Origin: Ehretia macrophylla
Taxonomy: Eukaryota > Streptophyta > Magnoliopsida > Boraginales > Ehretiaceae
Direction: 5' to 3'
NCBI GenBank assembly: GCA_037974665.1
Contig: CM075765.1
Coordinates: 7,259,501-7,323,500, forward strand
Length of the DNA stretch: 64,000 nt
The notes under the pieces were generated by a model. It worked only from the letters and a program-made list of their open reading frames with translations. It made no database searches and had not been told where the DNA came from. This document shows, piece by piece, positions 35,649-47,550 of the stretch. Each line of letters begins with the position of its first letter. Position 1 is the first letter of the stretch. Both the position numbers and the translations under genes were made by a program.

Positions 35649-37895
35649 TGTGACGGCCCAGACCCAACATGTAGCATAGTATACTTAATTGCATATAAAT
35701 TGTTGTCAGTTTAAGTTTTATATGTGTGAATGTATTTATTTTAGCATTTAAGATTTAACTAGTAGTTTTATTTTCTTTTATTCTCTTATTTTCTTTTTTT
35801 TAAAAAATAACACTAATACTAATAATTTAAATAAAATATTTTAACTACTATTTAACATTTACTGTGACGTCCGACTTCAAGTGCATACATTTATCATTCA
35901 TATGCATATAAATTATGCATTTACTTGTTTAAGTGCTTACTTGTCATAACATGCTATTAAATGCTTATTTGACATTTTATGTGAAATTTCATGTTTAATT
36001 GACTGCTAACAGTAAAATGGTGAATTAATCTATTTTAGAAAATGATCAATGTGCATTTAAACTATTTTCATAAAAGACTTTTAATAAAACTTGCATTCAA
36101 AGTATTTTACATTAAATTGAGCCCGGATTAAAATTTTTATTATCTTATTTTTCGGATTTCATATTTTTCTATTATTACTTAACTGATATTTAGCTTACGT
36201 TCACAAAAATTATGTTCACTGCATATTTGTTGAGTGATATACAAAAATATTTTGATACTACATGAATAGTAAAAACTATGTTATTTATTTGGGCTAGAAT
36301 TAGCTTGTCTTACATTTTACTAATTAAACCAAGTCCAAAATCCATTTAAACTCAAGTCCAAAATCCAAAACTAAACCCATCTACCCATATATCATCTATT
36401 ATATACATATAATATCCCAAAATGCTCAAAATAAGCTAAAAAATGCCTAAAATCAGTCAAAAAATCCTATTACAGAAATAGTATTTTTCTTGCAAATTTT
36501 TCCCAATTTGATCTTCTAAACTCTTCCAAAGGATTCCAAGCCATCAAAAACTTCTCCCTTGCTTCTACATCTCTAGTTTGGTAAGTGATTTTACAAAAAT
36601 TGCATTTTATTTGCTATTGTAGTTTATGTCCAAAATTGATATTGTTATATATGCTTGCTATTATTCATTTTGAAGCTTTATATCATGCCTCTAAGACTAG
36701 GAGAAGACACTTATATAGTTGTTTCATGTGTTTATGAAGTGTATATATGAAATCATTTTTGTAAAGTTTTGAATTGGCACTATTCACACAGACCCATGAA
36801 ATATTGCTGCAAACCTTAATCTAACGCTAGATATATGTTATTGGGTTGCTAAAATGGCCCCACGTTAAGATTTATCAAATTCCAAGAACATTGATTTTCA
36901 TGGCCATTTCTATGCGCACGTTAGAATTGATGCAAATAGAGCCTTTAGAACTAGTTTAATGCTTGGTTTAGGTGCTATAAATGTAGTAGAAAATAGCTAG
37001 ATGCTTTGATTAACTAAACCTTGATGGAAACTAGTTTTGGCTTGTTGAGTTGAAAGGGGTTTTGTTGGACTTTATGTGAATTAGATAAACATGTTGCCTA
37101 GTTGGTTATTTGGATTACTTAATGACTATGTTTGACTATTACTTGAATTATTCTTTCACTTGTGTGGAATATATGGCTTAAATACTAAACGTTGTAAAAG
37201 GGTTTAACTAGATTTCATGTGAATTACTTGAATTGGTTGCACGATTAGTTATTTGAAATTACTTGGTTACTCTATTAGGAATAAGAATAATTTGCTTGTA
37301 TTGCTATCTTGTTTTATTGCTTGTGAACTGTCTTGTACATGTTATCTTGCATGGCTTTAGGCTAATATGAGTGAATTTGACTAAAGGGGATGATTTATAA
37401 AAAAAAGGAGAAAATAATGGCTAGTAAGTGGTTTTTAATTGTTTAGTTGAGAGTTTAAATGTGTTGCATAGAATGTTTAATCCTTTGATGAAATCGGTTT
37501 GCATAGTTACTTGTTTATATTCTTTATTGCATTGGCCATAAATGACATCCATGGAATTATTTGTGGTAAGTAAGTGTTCTATGACATGTTAGGGTCTGAG
37601 CTTTTGAGTCGTCCAAGGTGTTTATAAGTAAATGGACGTTAGTTCTCGCAGGTTTCGATTTCTAAAGGTAAGTGAGTCTTAATTCCTTTTATGCCTCTTA
37701 GCTTATTTTACTGCTTTTAGATTGTATGATTTAGTTTTAATTCATAAAGTTTAAATGTACTATTTACTTGCGATCTTGTGAATTCTCATGATTATTTGCA
37801 ATTATCTCGTGAATTCTGAATTTGTATCGAGTTGCGCAACCTTTTCGGACATTGTAGTGTCGAGAAACTCTGGGCAACATCGGGTTGTCGGTCTA

Positions 37896-40051
37896 TGTAA
37901 CGACCCCAACCCGGCCCTTCTCAAGACTAGGTCAAAGTCTATGTTTACCGTTGCTGCGGTCTCATGTAAATAATGAACGGTAACTTTGAGAGATAGAAAA
38001 TGCCGAAGACTATTTAATCATATGCTTTAATACAATGAATTAAGTACAAGGGTGTTACATCATCACCCGAGATACAAAAACTACCCTGCTACTAAACAAT
38101 TAGGGTTTCAGCACATCTACCCTTTTACCCGAAATTAATACAACAAACTCTAACTTTTACAACTTGGATCCAACTATGACAACAAGAGGCTTCGAGCATG
38201 TAAACATTCAAAGTCAATTTCCATTTCAAGCAAAGCTGCACTTGCACTAGGGGGAGAAAATAGGGTAAGCTTTGGAGAAGCTCAGTGAGGATGGAATAGA
38301 AGAGTTTTGAAAATATTTCTGGTCGGTCTCTTTTGAAGATCATGATGCAACACATGTACAATACCATCCACATATGGTAAACGATAAGATACAATAATAT
38401 ATGATAACCAATAGAGACTATTAACACATTTGAATCACGTAACGACATGTAAATAACAAGCAGATTTCCTCCTCGAGGGTGGAAATCTTCAAGCGGGAGT
38501 ACTTAATCACATATTCCTCCCCGAGGGTGGAGATCTCCAAGCGGGAGGACTTACCCATATTCTGATGTCACTTCCAGAGGTGGCCTGCCCCGAATCAAGA
38601 TCACAATTTCAACTTCTTATCTCTCCCAAGAGGATACTCCGGATTGTATCCAAAATCTACAACCCAACTCCCTGAGGATCGAGATCGCCAAACAGGAGAA
38701 GGAATAGGACCACGATAGGTATAGAAACACTGGCAAGTCCTATGCCGCCCGGCGTTCATACCAAACAACCTTTAATCAAGTAGCACACAAACATGCACAA
38801 GTTGTCATATAACACACAACTGATACGCAATTCGATAAACACGTAGGTGGAGAACAACAAAAGAGGTTGTCCCCAAGCATATACTTTCAACAATCAGAAG
38901 CTCAAGATAATTCAAGTTAATCATAGCTAGCTTTCAAATTCCTTCAGGTTAATAACATCCTCCAGTTCAGTATTCAAGAGTTACAAGCAGTTAGAAGAAC
39001 GTGTTTACATTATCAAAGTGCTAAACGACACATTAATCAATAAGAGTTAATTCTTAGCTAATACATTATCAAAGTCAACTCTAATTCAAATAAATAAAGA
39101 ATATTAACAAGCATGATATTTATCTTAAGCTAGAATATTAAAACAACAAATCATGTTATAGGTACATATAAGATGCTGTTTTTAGTAAAAGCTCCTCACC
39201 TTAAAATGTCAAAAATTGGAAAAGATTCGGACTGATTTTGAAACTTTTGAAACGTTAACTAAACTGAATCGATATAATTTAGTGGAACCGTGCCAAAGAA
39301 AACTTGTTTGCCAGTTTGATTTCAGGGGGTCAAGTGACCCCTTTATATAGGCCCTCAAAGCTGACATAGGGGGGAACACGTGTCCCCCCACGTGTCACGC
39401 ATGCGTGACACGTCCACGCATGTGTAACACTTGTCCCTCCATGTGTCACGCATACGTGGCATGTCCACGCATGTGTGACAAGTGTCCCGAGACATGTGTC
39501 ACTTCCCGCGAGAGTAACACCAACGTTTCATTTTTTGCCCGTTTCGCGTGTAGGTGTCCTGATTTTTGTATTTTTGGCTGGAATGCAATTTTGCTAAACT
39601 TCACCATTAAGTAATACAAGTTAAAAGAAACCCAATGACGTATGCCCGTTTTTCGCTACGAAATCTCGATTTTCCTATAATTGGCCCCGAAGTGAAACCA
39701 TTTTTCCAGATCAAAAATCCCTAAAATTGGAAAAACAACTGAAATGGCCCGAAAAGTTAAAGGAAATCACCCATACTCTTATAAGCAGCTGAAAAGTTTT
39801 ACTTGGTCACGACATGGGGTTTTACATCCCTGTAATGTCCCTAAGCTTAATGTTAACTCATATTATAAGAACACCTAATAATAGGTTACTATTAATCGTA
39901 ATACCAATTTATTATTATTATTTAAATAGTAAGACAATTAACTATAGATTAAATGTAGACAAATAATCACAAAGGCACATTTTTCAAAAATAATGAAAGA
40001 AATAAATATAAATAAATACTTGTAAATGTATGGTCGAGCTCGGGTATTACA
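37896..40051 (-). mobile_element. Solo LTR (2,156 bp) nested in the 5' LTR
   Basis: Begins TGTAACGACCCCAACCC and ends CTCGGGTATTACA; flanked by the perfect 5-bp duplication GTCTA (37891-37895 and 40052-40056). The host LTR resumes exactly as in the undisturbed 3' LTR (CTAGCTCGGCTACC near 45391). Minus orientation: the CTCAGTGAGGATGG block near 38281 is inverted. A minus-strand TATA box (TATATAAAG, complement at 39341-39349) lies next to a G-box-rich 51-bp tandem repeat. Confidence 0.95.
39341..39505 (-). promoter_or_regulatory. LTR promoter: TATA box plus 51-bp G-box-rich tandem repeat
   Basis: Units start at 39376, 39427 and 39478 (two full, one partial) with a regular 51-bp period. They contain CACGTG at 39377-39382 and 39389-39394, ACACGT near 39408-39413 and ACGTGGC at 39454-39460, the cores bound by plant bZIP and bHLH factors (G-box/ABRE). 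On the minus strand they sit about 25-160 bp upstream of the TATA box at 39341-39349, the usual enhancer position in an LTR U3 region. Confidence 0.75.
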
Positions 40052-41047
40052 GTCTAGCTCGGCTTCCATGGCGCCTATTGCCTTTTTTGCTTCCTTACCC
40101 TAGAGGCGTGGTTCACCTCGTTGGGGCATACAAACCTATCTCGGGAGAATGGGTCGTAGGATCGGGGTATATCCGGAGTACCCCATTGGAGGAATAAGGG
40201 GATTTGTCGGCACTTGTTATCAAGGATCGAGATTCGTGGTTTGAGATCGAATACAAAGAAGATGAACCGTATCCTTTTAAAATGTTTTAATGCTTTATTC
40301 AATAGTGTTGCTAACTTGTATTACTTGAGTTATTTGTTTAGTTGTTGCATTTCACGAAATGATTTTCAAAAATCCCCGGTTACCTATATCCCCTCCCTTA
40401 CTGAGTAACTTTGGTTACTCATTTCTCTTTTTAATATGTTTTAGGAAAAGTTGGAGGCCGGATTGCTTCCTGTGTGGCCTGCTTGCTCTACCAGTGTATA
40501 TAACATGGAAAATTATGATCATGATATGCTTGTATTATATTTGAGACATTGTGGCCATGTATGTATTTGTGTCATATCAAAGAATGTAATATTAAAGTTT
40601 AGGCTTGTATGAAGATTGGGTGCTAGTGGGTTGTAATAACTTCTATTGCTTTACTTTATTCCTCAATAGTAGCATTTTTGTATTGTTTAATGAAAATGGG
40701 TTGAAGGACTTAAAATATAAGAAGGTTGAGTAAATAATATTAGAGTGGTATAATAAGTGGATTTAAAAGATAAGATTCCATGGATTTAACCTTGCATGCC
40801 TGTGTGTTATGTTGTTGGGTTCCAAGTCTCGGATGGTCTTAAGGAGTTCGTTGCATGTGGTGATAGTGGAAGTTGGGTGTTACAGAGGAGGTTGGACTTT
40901 GATTTTTTTTTTTAAGGTTATAATTGCTTGTATAGGTTTTGAATTGACCTATAAACAGAGGAGACTCCGTCAGTTTTTTCTTATTTTTTTGTGACCTCGA
41001 GTATTGGATCGGGGCTCCGGTCTCATGAAGGATCGGGGTATTACAAG

Positions 41048-41058
41048 TGGTATCAGAG
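41048..41058 (+). other. Primer binding site (initiator tRNA-Met)
   Basis: TGGTATCAGAG two bases after the 5' LTR end at 41045, matching the complement of the initiator tRNA-Met 3' end. Confidence 0.92.
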
Positions 41059-42532
41059 TTTAGTTAGTTCTCAGTCGGGAAGGGATCTTCGCCCTATTGG
41101 GTAGTGACTTTTGATCGTGTGCTTGTAAAATGTGTTATGTGGATAGAGTATTATACATGACTTGTGTGCTAAGTATGTTAATATGTTAAGTGCTCGGAAT
41201 GTATAGAGTTGTGTCTTAATGTGAGCTTTATATATTTGTATTTAGTTTATGGTTTAGGTAGCTTGGTATGAATATAAGGTTGCATGGCTGTTTATTTGTC
41301 TAGGCTTGTGGTTGTCTAAGTGAGTAGCATACTAGTATGAGAGTGAGAGAGTCTATTGCATGAATACATGAGTTATGAAATGTCTGGATTGCCTTATAAA
41401 TTGAACACATCGTATGTGACTATGTGAGCAATGTGTCTTGAGTGTAAATGTTATGTTTATATATGTTATATGTCTATCTAATTATTAGCCCTATATATGC
41501 TTATGTCTTGTTTAGGTTAAAAACAACAAGTTTACTTTAGTTACTCTCCATATGGTCCTCAAGCTAAATGAAAGGAAAATATCTTTGTGCATTATTTTGA
41601 TGGTTTAGAGTTAGAATAAATGTTGATAGCATGTTGAATAAGTGATATTTGAGCTTATATGCATATTTACCTAGTTATTGTAAGTAGTCTTTTGGTTTAA
41701 TCTTGTTTAAATGATTAGGTTGAAATTTAGTAGTCTAGAATTGATTTAGCAATCTTATTTTACATATAAATGTTTAGTTTGACATGGTGGATGAAGTATA
41801 GCCTTTAAATTAGATTTACATGCTAGGAAAAGTTAATCTTAAACGTATGTGTATGTATGTGAGACTTGTAGGTTTTGAATGAAAATATGTACATATATGT
41901 GCCATGCTTGTGTAAATTGTGAAAAGAAGTGTAATGTATGCAAATTATGTGTCTAGGTGTACATCTATGAGATCTAATTGTGTAATACGTGAAAGAATAT
42001 GTGATATGTGCCAATGTGTGATTATGTGTATATTTCGTTGATTCTTAGTGAGAAACTTCTTTTGTTTACTAGCAATAACGTGTACGACTTAATTTTACAA
42101 GCAAATTGTCATTTATGTTAAGATAACCTACCAAGTAAAAGTGGGTGATAATACATCCTAGTCTAACCCATGTTGCATAATAGTTTCATTTGAACACTAA
42201 CTGTGACTATATGATAAATACCTGCTACGTGAGCATTACATACAATAAATTGTGTATGTGTTAATACATGTATATTTTATATGATTTCGACTACATGCAT
42301 ACATATTACCCTTTGAATTGGTAAGTGATCTCTCCTCCTATAGTTGAATAACCGGCAACGGATTTTCCAGAAAAGTGATCTAGCAAGAAGAGGGGGCAGT
42401 TAGACAGACATCGACAAGAGAACGTCATGGAACGAGTAAGGATAAGAATGAACCTATCTCTGTCGCTGTGCTTGATACCTCTGTGGGGTTGCATTTATAT
42501 CTCTAAGAATAAGGCATCTAGAATCATTCATC

Positions 42533-42554
42533 TATATATATATATATATATATA
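42533..42554. repeat. (TA)n microsatellite
   Basis: Eleven TA units in a palindromic context (flanked by TCATC and GATGA). Confidence 0.9.
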
Positions 42555-43162
42555 GATGACTTGTGATCTACGGGAAAATTATATATATACGGTTGAACTT
42601 CTGGAAATGTATTCACTTTGGCATTTTTGTCGGGGCTATGTGATGACAGTATTCTTTAATGGTAGTTCTATCAGTAATAGCACCTGGCCACCTTAGATGG
42701 AATTTTATTTAACATCATACATGGAGTTCTTGTCCAGTATTTGTATTTGGAAGAGTTCATATGTACAGGTGTTCAGCTGGTGTCCTTGGTACAGACTCTT
42801 ACTGAATCTTACCATCGGGACTTACATATGGGACTTCTATGGTATTTCTGTTTGGTTTTCTCAGTAATATCTGTATTCGGAAATTGCTATGGGGTTTTGT
42901 CTAGTTTCAACTCCAGTAATCCTATACGGGTTTTTCCTTGGTATTTTCTTGGTATTTTCTAACTGGTATTTTCATAGGAGCCTTTATTTGGCAACCTTGT
43001 TTGGGATTTTATCAGCGGAATTCTCTGGTATTCTTACTGAACTTCTGGTGATACTACAGAGAGTATTTGTACTAGTATCCTTTGGAATCAAGACTGGTTA
43101 GAACTGCTACAGTTGTTGAAGATTTTCTTGGGTATAAGAAATTACGAGGATGCAATTTTTGT

Positions 43163-43175
43163 AAGGAGGGGAGAG
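43163..43175 (+). other. Polypurine tract
   Basis: AAGGAGGGGAGAG directly precedes the 3' LTR start at 43176. Confidence 0.92.
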
Positions 43176-46100
43176 TGTGATTGCCCAAACCCAACATTTA
43201 GCATAGTATACTTAATTGCATATAAATTGTTTCCAGTTTAAGTTTTATATGTGTGAATGTGTTTATTTTACTATTTAAGATTTAACTAGTAGTTTCATTT
43301 TCTTTTGTTTTTCTTATTTTCTTTATAAAAAAAAGAACACTAATACTTATAATTTAAATAAAATATTTTAACTACTATTTAACATTTATCATTCATGTGC
43401 ATATAAATTGTGCATTTACTTGTTTAAGTGCTTACTTGTTATAACATGCTATTAAATGCTTATTTGACATTTTATGTGAAATTTCATGTTTAATTAACTG
43501 CTAACAGTAAAATGATGAATTAATCTATTTAAAAAAATGATCAATATGCATTTAAACTATTTTCATAAAAGACTTTTAGTAAAACTTGCATTCAAAGAGT
43601 TTTACATTAAATTGAGTCCAGACTAAAATTTTTATTATCTTATTATCTTATTTTCTAGATTTTATATTTTTTTATTATTACTTAACTTATATTTAGCTTA
43701 CGTTCACAAAAATTATGTTCATTGCATATTTGTTGATTGATGTACAAAAATATTTTGATACTACATGAATAGTAAAAACTATGTTATTTATTTGGTCTAG
43801 AATTAGCTTGTGTTACATTTTACTAATTAAACCAAGTTTAAAATCCATTTAAACTCAAGCCCAAAACCCACAACTTAACCCATCTATCCATATATCATCT
43901 ATTATATACATATAATAGCCTAAAATGCTCAAAATAGGCTAAAAAATGCCTAAAATCAGCCAAAAAATCCTATTACGGGAATAGTACTTTTCTTGCAAAT
44001 TTTGCTCAATTTGATTTTCCAAACTCTTCCAAAGGATTTCAAGCCATCAAAAAGCTTATCCCTTTCTCCTACATCTTTAGTTTGGTGAGGGATTTTACAA
44101 AAATTGTATTTTATTTGCAATTGTAGTTTATGTCCAAAATTGATATTGTTATATATGCTTGCTATTATTCATTTTGAAGCTTTATATCATGCCTCTAGGA
44201 TTAGGAGAAGACACTTATATAGTTATTTCATGTGTTTATGAAGTGTATCTTTGAAATCATTTTTGTAAAGTCTTGAATTAGTACTATTCATGCAGACCCA
44301 TGAAATATTGCTCCAAACCTTATTCTAACTCTAGATATATGTTGTTGGGTTACTAAAACGGCCCCACGTTGTAGTTTATCGAATTCCGAAAACGTTGATT
44401 TTCATGGCCCTTTGTAGCGCACATTAGAATTGATACAAATAGAGCCTTTAGAACTAGTTTAATGCTTGGTTTAGGTGCTATAAATGTAGTAGAAAATACC
44501 AAGATGCTTTGATTAACCAAACCTTGATAAAAACTAGTTTTGGCTTGTTGAGCTTAAAGGGGTTTTGTTGGATTTTATGTGAATTAGATAAGCTTGTTGC
44601 CTAGTTGGTTATTTGGAATACTTAATGGCTATGTTTGACTATTACTTGAGTTATTCTTTCACTTGTGTGGAATATATGGCTTAAATACTAAACGTTGTAA
44701 AAGGGTTTAGCTAGATTTCATGTGAATTACTTGAATTGGATGCATGATTAGTTATTTGAAATTACTTGGTTACTCTGTTAGGAATAAGAATATTTTGCTT
44801 GTATTGTTATCTTGTTTTATTGCTTATGAACTGTCTTGTACATGTTATCTTGCATGGCTTTAGGCTAATATGAGTGAATTTGACTAAAGGAGCTGATTTA
44901 TAAAAAAAAGGGAAAATAATGTCTTGTATGTAGTTTTCAATTGTTTAGTTGAGAGTTTAAATGTATTGCATAGAATGTTTAATCCTTTGATGAAATCGGT
45001 TTGCATAGTTACTTGTTTATATTCTTTATTGCATTGGCCATAAATGACATCCATGGAATTATTTGTGGTAAGTAAGTGTTCTATGACATGTTAGGGTCTG
45101 AGCTTTTGAGCCGTCCAAGGTGTTTATAAGTAAATGGACATTAGTTCTCGTAGGTTTGGATTTCTAAAGGTGAAGGAGTCTTCATTCCTTTTGTGCCTCT
45201 TAGCTTATTTTACTGCTTTGTATGATTTAGTTTTAATTGATAAAGTTTATATGTACTATTTACTTGCGATCTTGTGAATTCTCGTGATTATTTGCGTTTA
45301 TCTCGTGAATTCTCGAATTCGTATCGGGTTGTGCAACCTTTTATGACATGGTAGTGTCGAGAAACTCTGGGCAGCATCGGGATATCGATCTAGCTCGGCT
45401 ACCATGGTGTCTATTCCCTTTCTTACTAAGGTATACTCTCCTACCCCAGAGGCATGGTTCACCTCATTGGTGCATATAGACCTACCTCGGGAGAATGAGT
45501 TGTAGTATCGAGGTATATCCGTAGTACTCCATTGGAGGAATAAGGGGATTTGCCGGCACTTGTTATCAAGGATCGAGATTCGTGGTTCGAGATCAAAGAG
45601 AAAGAAGATGAACCGTATCCTGTTAAAATGTTTTAATGTTTTATTCAATAGCCTTGCTAACTTGTATTACTTGGTTTTTTTGTTTAGTTGTTGCATTGCA
45701 CGAAATGATTTTCGAAAATCCCCGGTTACCTGTATCCCCCACCTCACTGAGTAACTTTGGTTACTCATTTCTCTTTTCAATATGTTTCAGGAAAAGTTGG
45801 AGGTCGGATTGTTTCCTGTATGGCTTGCTTGCTCTACCTGTGTTTATAACATGGAAGATTGTGATCATGATATGCTTGTATTATATTTGAGACTTTGTGG
45901 CCATGTATGTATTTGTGTTATATCAAGGAATGTAATATTAAAGTTTAGGCTTGTATGAAGATTATGTACTAGTGGGTTGTAATAACTTCTATTGTTTTAC
46001 TTTATTTCTCAGTAGTAGAAAGCTTGTATGGTTTAATGAAAATGAAAATGGGTTGAAGGACTTAAAATATAAGAAGGTTAAATAAATAATATTGGAGTGG

Positions 46101-46408
46101 TATGATAAGTGGATTTAAAAGATAAAATTCCATAGATTTAACCTTGGATTTAACCTTGTATGCCTGTCTGTTATGTTGTTGGGTTCCAAGGCTAGAATGG
46201 CCTTGAGGAGTTTGTTGCATGTAGTGATAGTGGAAGTTAGGTGTTACAGAGGAGGTTGGACTTTGATTTTTTTTTTGAGGTTATAATTGCTTGCATAGGT
46301 TTTGAATTGACCTATAAACTGGGGAGACTCCGTTCATCTTCCCTTATTTTTTTGTGACCTCGAGTATTGGATCGGGGCTTCGGTCTCGTGAGGGATCGGG
46401 GTATTACA
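43176..46408 (+). repeat. 3' LTR of the 35649 element
   Basis: Starts TGTGATTGCCCAAACCC and ends GATCGGGGTATTACA. It serves as the undisturbed template for reading the nested insertion in the 5' LTR. A short duplication of the phrase AACCTTG-GATTTAACCTTG occurs near 46140-46160. Confidence 0.93.
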
Positions 46409-46479
46409 CCCTTGCCATGTAATTGATTCCTTTTTTTTATTATGCTTCTTCTCTTTCAGGTTAGAGCCATAAGAGGGAG

Positions 46480-46935
46480 CTTGGGCTACAAGCGATGGCC
46501 CTTAAGCCTCCTAATAGCCTCTACCACTTGGAGTTCTTTCATAAGGTCATAGAGCGTGATGTTCAACTTGTTTATATTGTAGTTGAGTTTAAACTAACTG
46601 TAAGACTATGGTAGAGTCTATAAGATCATATCTAGATAGCTAGTTGGATTAATCCTATCTCCTAGGATCTCGACAACATTGAAGCTATCTATCATCTTGA
46701 GTACACGCTCTCAGGTGGATGGATCTCTCATCCTTGCAATCATGATTCCCTCATAGCAACTAACCTAACTAGTCTGCTTTTATTAGCAAATATCTCGATC
46801 AATGAGGTCGTGATCTATGTACTAGTGGCATGCCCTCGTGCTAAGTCTGTAGAATGTTGGACATAGAAGCCAACATATGGCATTGAGCCATGTTTTTGGC
46901 TTTCCTTCAACACTGCTCTGTCTTGAGTTGGGAAT
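46480..46935 (-). pseudogene. Decayed Copia gag (UBN2-type) remnant
   Basis: Reading leftward in shifting frames: KAKNMAQCHMLASMSNILQ, then HEGMP, later LKMIDSFNVVEILGDRINPT, then a degenerate IL.TLP..Y.QFKLNYN segment and ALYDLMKELQVVEA. These follow the order of the gag polyprotein of plant Copia elements (helical UBN2 region). Several stops and frameshifts are present. No zinc knuckle, LTR or PBS was recognised nearby. Confidence 0.75.
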
Positions 46936-47545
46936 TAGTGGTGCCAGCATGTAGTTAAGGACAAGGTTGAGTCAGGAGATACTTGTATTTTTCAGCGTTG
47001 AGTACTATGTCTAGATTCCTCTTCCAATCCACGAACTTTAGGCTTGTTAACTTATTCTCCTTAAGAATAGAGGCTATAGGACTAAAGGAATTCTTGATAT
47101 TTTTGGATTCATGTATGCTAATAATTACCAATGAGCATTTACGTGTGATACAAGTATGTCATGTATAATGTAATTGGAAAACATATATCTCCTAACTTTT
47201 TTCCTTACTCAAACCCTTAAGTACTTTAGTGCAATAGTCTTTCAACCTCCTTATAATCCCTCCATCAATGTGATGGCCAAGACTATAGTACTATTGAGCT
47301 AAGCCCCACTTATTTGGATTATCACTTATTTAGATAGACGTTATCAGTGGTGACCCAATCACTGATTGGTTTGGCTTCTTTAGAATAATGTTATTACTTG
47401 AATGGGGAGGATAATATTTCTTAGAATCGAGTTTATTACCCTTCCTTTATGATTTTCCCTAGTACATTCTTGACTTAAGCCCTACGATAGGGTAGCAACT
47501 CTTGTCAACATCCTAAAAGTGATCTTTAGTATAGAACTTCATTGT
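46936..47545. other. Unassigned DNA, probably part of an old element
   Basis: No frame or terminal structure supported. On the minus strand it lies 5' to the Copia gag remnant and may be its leader. It ends at the GGGAT target site of the LTR at 47551; across that insertion it joins 52402 onward. Confidence 0.4.
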
Positions 47546-47550
47546 GGGAT

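Larger units (their letters stand above)
35649..41045 (+). repeat. 5' LTR of the 35649 element, interrupted
   Basis: Aligns with 43176-46408 except for two blocks: a 32-bp segment at 35862-35893, bounded by the direct repeat ACATTTA and absent from the 3' LTR, and the nested solo LTR with its GTCTA duplication at 37896-40056. It contains the CACTGAGTAACTTTGGTTAC block near 40398 and ends with the 'CTCCGGTCTCATGAAGGATC' type terminus. Confidence 0.9.
41046..43175 (+). other. Non-coding interior of the 35649 element
   Basis: After the PBS comes a long TATGTG-rich stretch (about 41100-42300), the motif TTGAATTGGTAAGTGATCTC (from 42313), a (TA)n tract at 42533-42554, degenerate GGTATTT/GGGACTTCT-like repeats (about 42600-43060), GAGGATGCAATTTTTGTAAG and the polypurine tract. 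No retroelement protein domain was found. The frames at 42741-42962 and 42889-43101 are translations of the repeats. Confidence 0.85.
35649..46408 (+). mobile_element. Non-autonomous LTR retrotransposon with nested solo LTR; no matching TSD
   Basis: LTRs at 35649-41045 (interrupted by a solo LTR at 37896-40051) and 43176-46408 flank an interior of 2,130 bp with PBS and polypurine tract. Both LTRs begin TGTGA and end GATCGGGGTATTACA. Without the nested copy, the LTRs are about 3,236 and 3,233 bp. No gag or pol frame. The 5 bases outside the two ends differ (ATGTT at 35644-35648, CCCTT at 46409-46413), and the flanks are different old elements (MULE fragment on the left, Copia gag on the right). 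This suggests the element is a recombination product instead of a simple insertion. Confidence 0.88.

Noticed and set aside
39405..39614. Cys-rich small frame in the solo LTR
   Set aside because: The Cys pattern comes from translating the 51-bp tandem repeat; it lies in an LTR promoter region.
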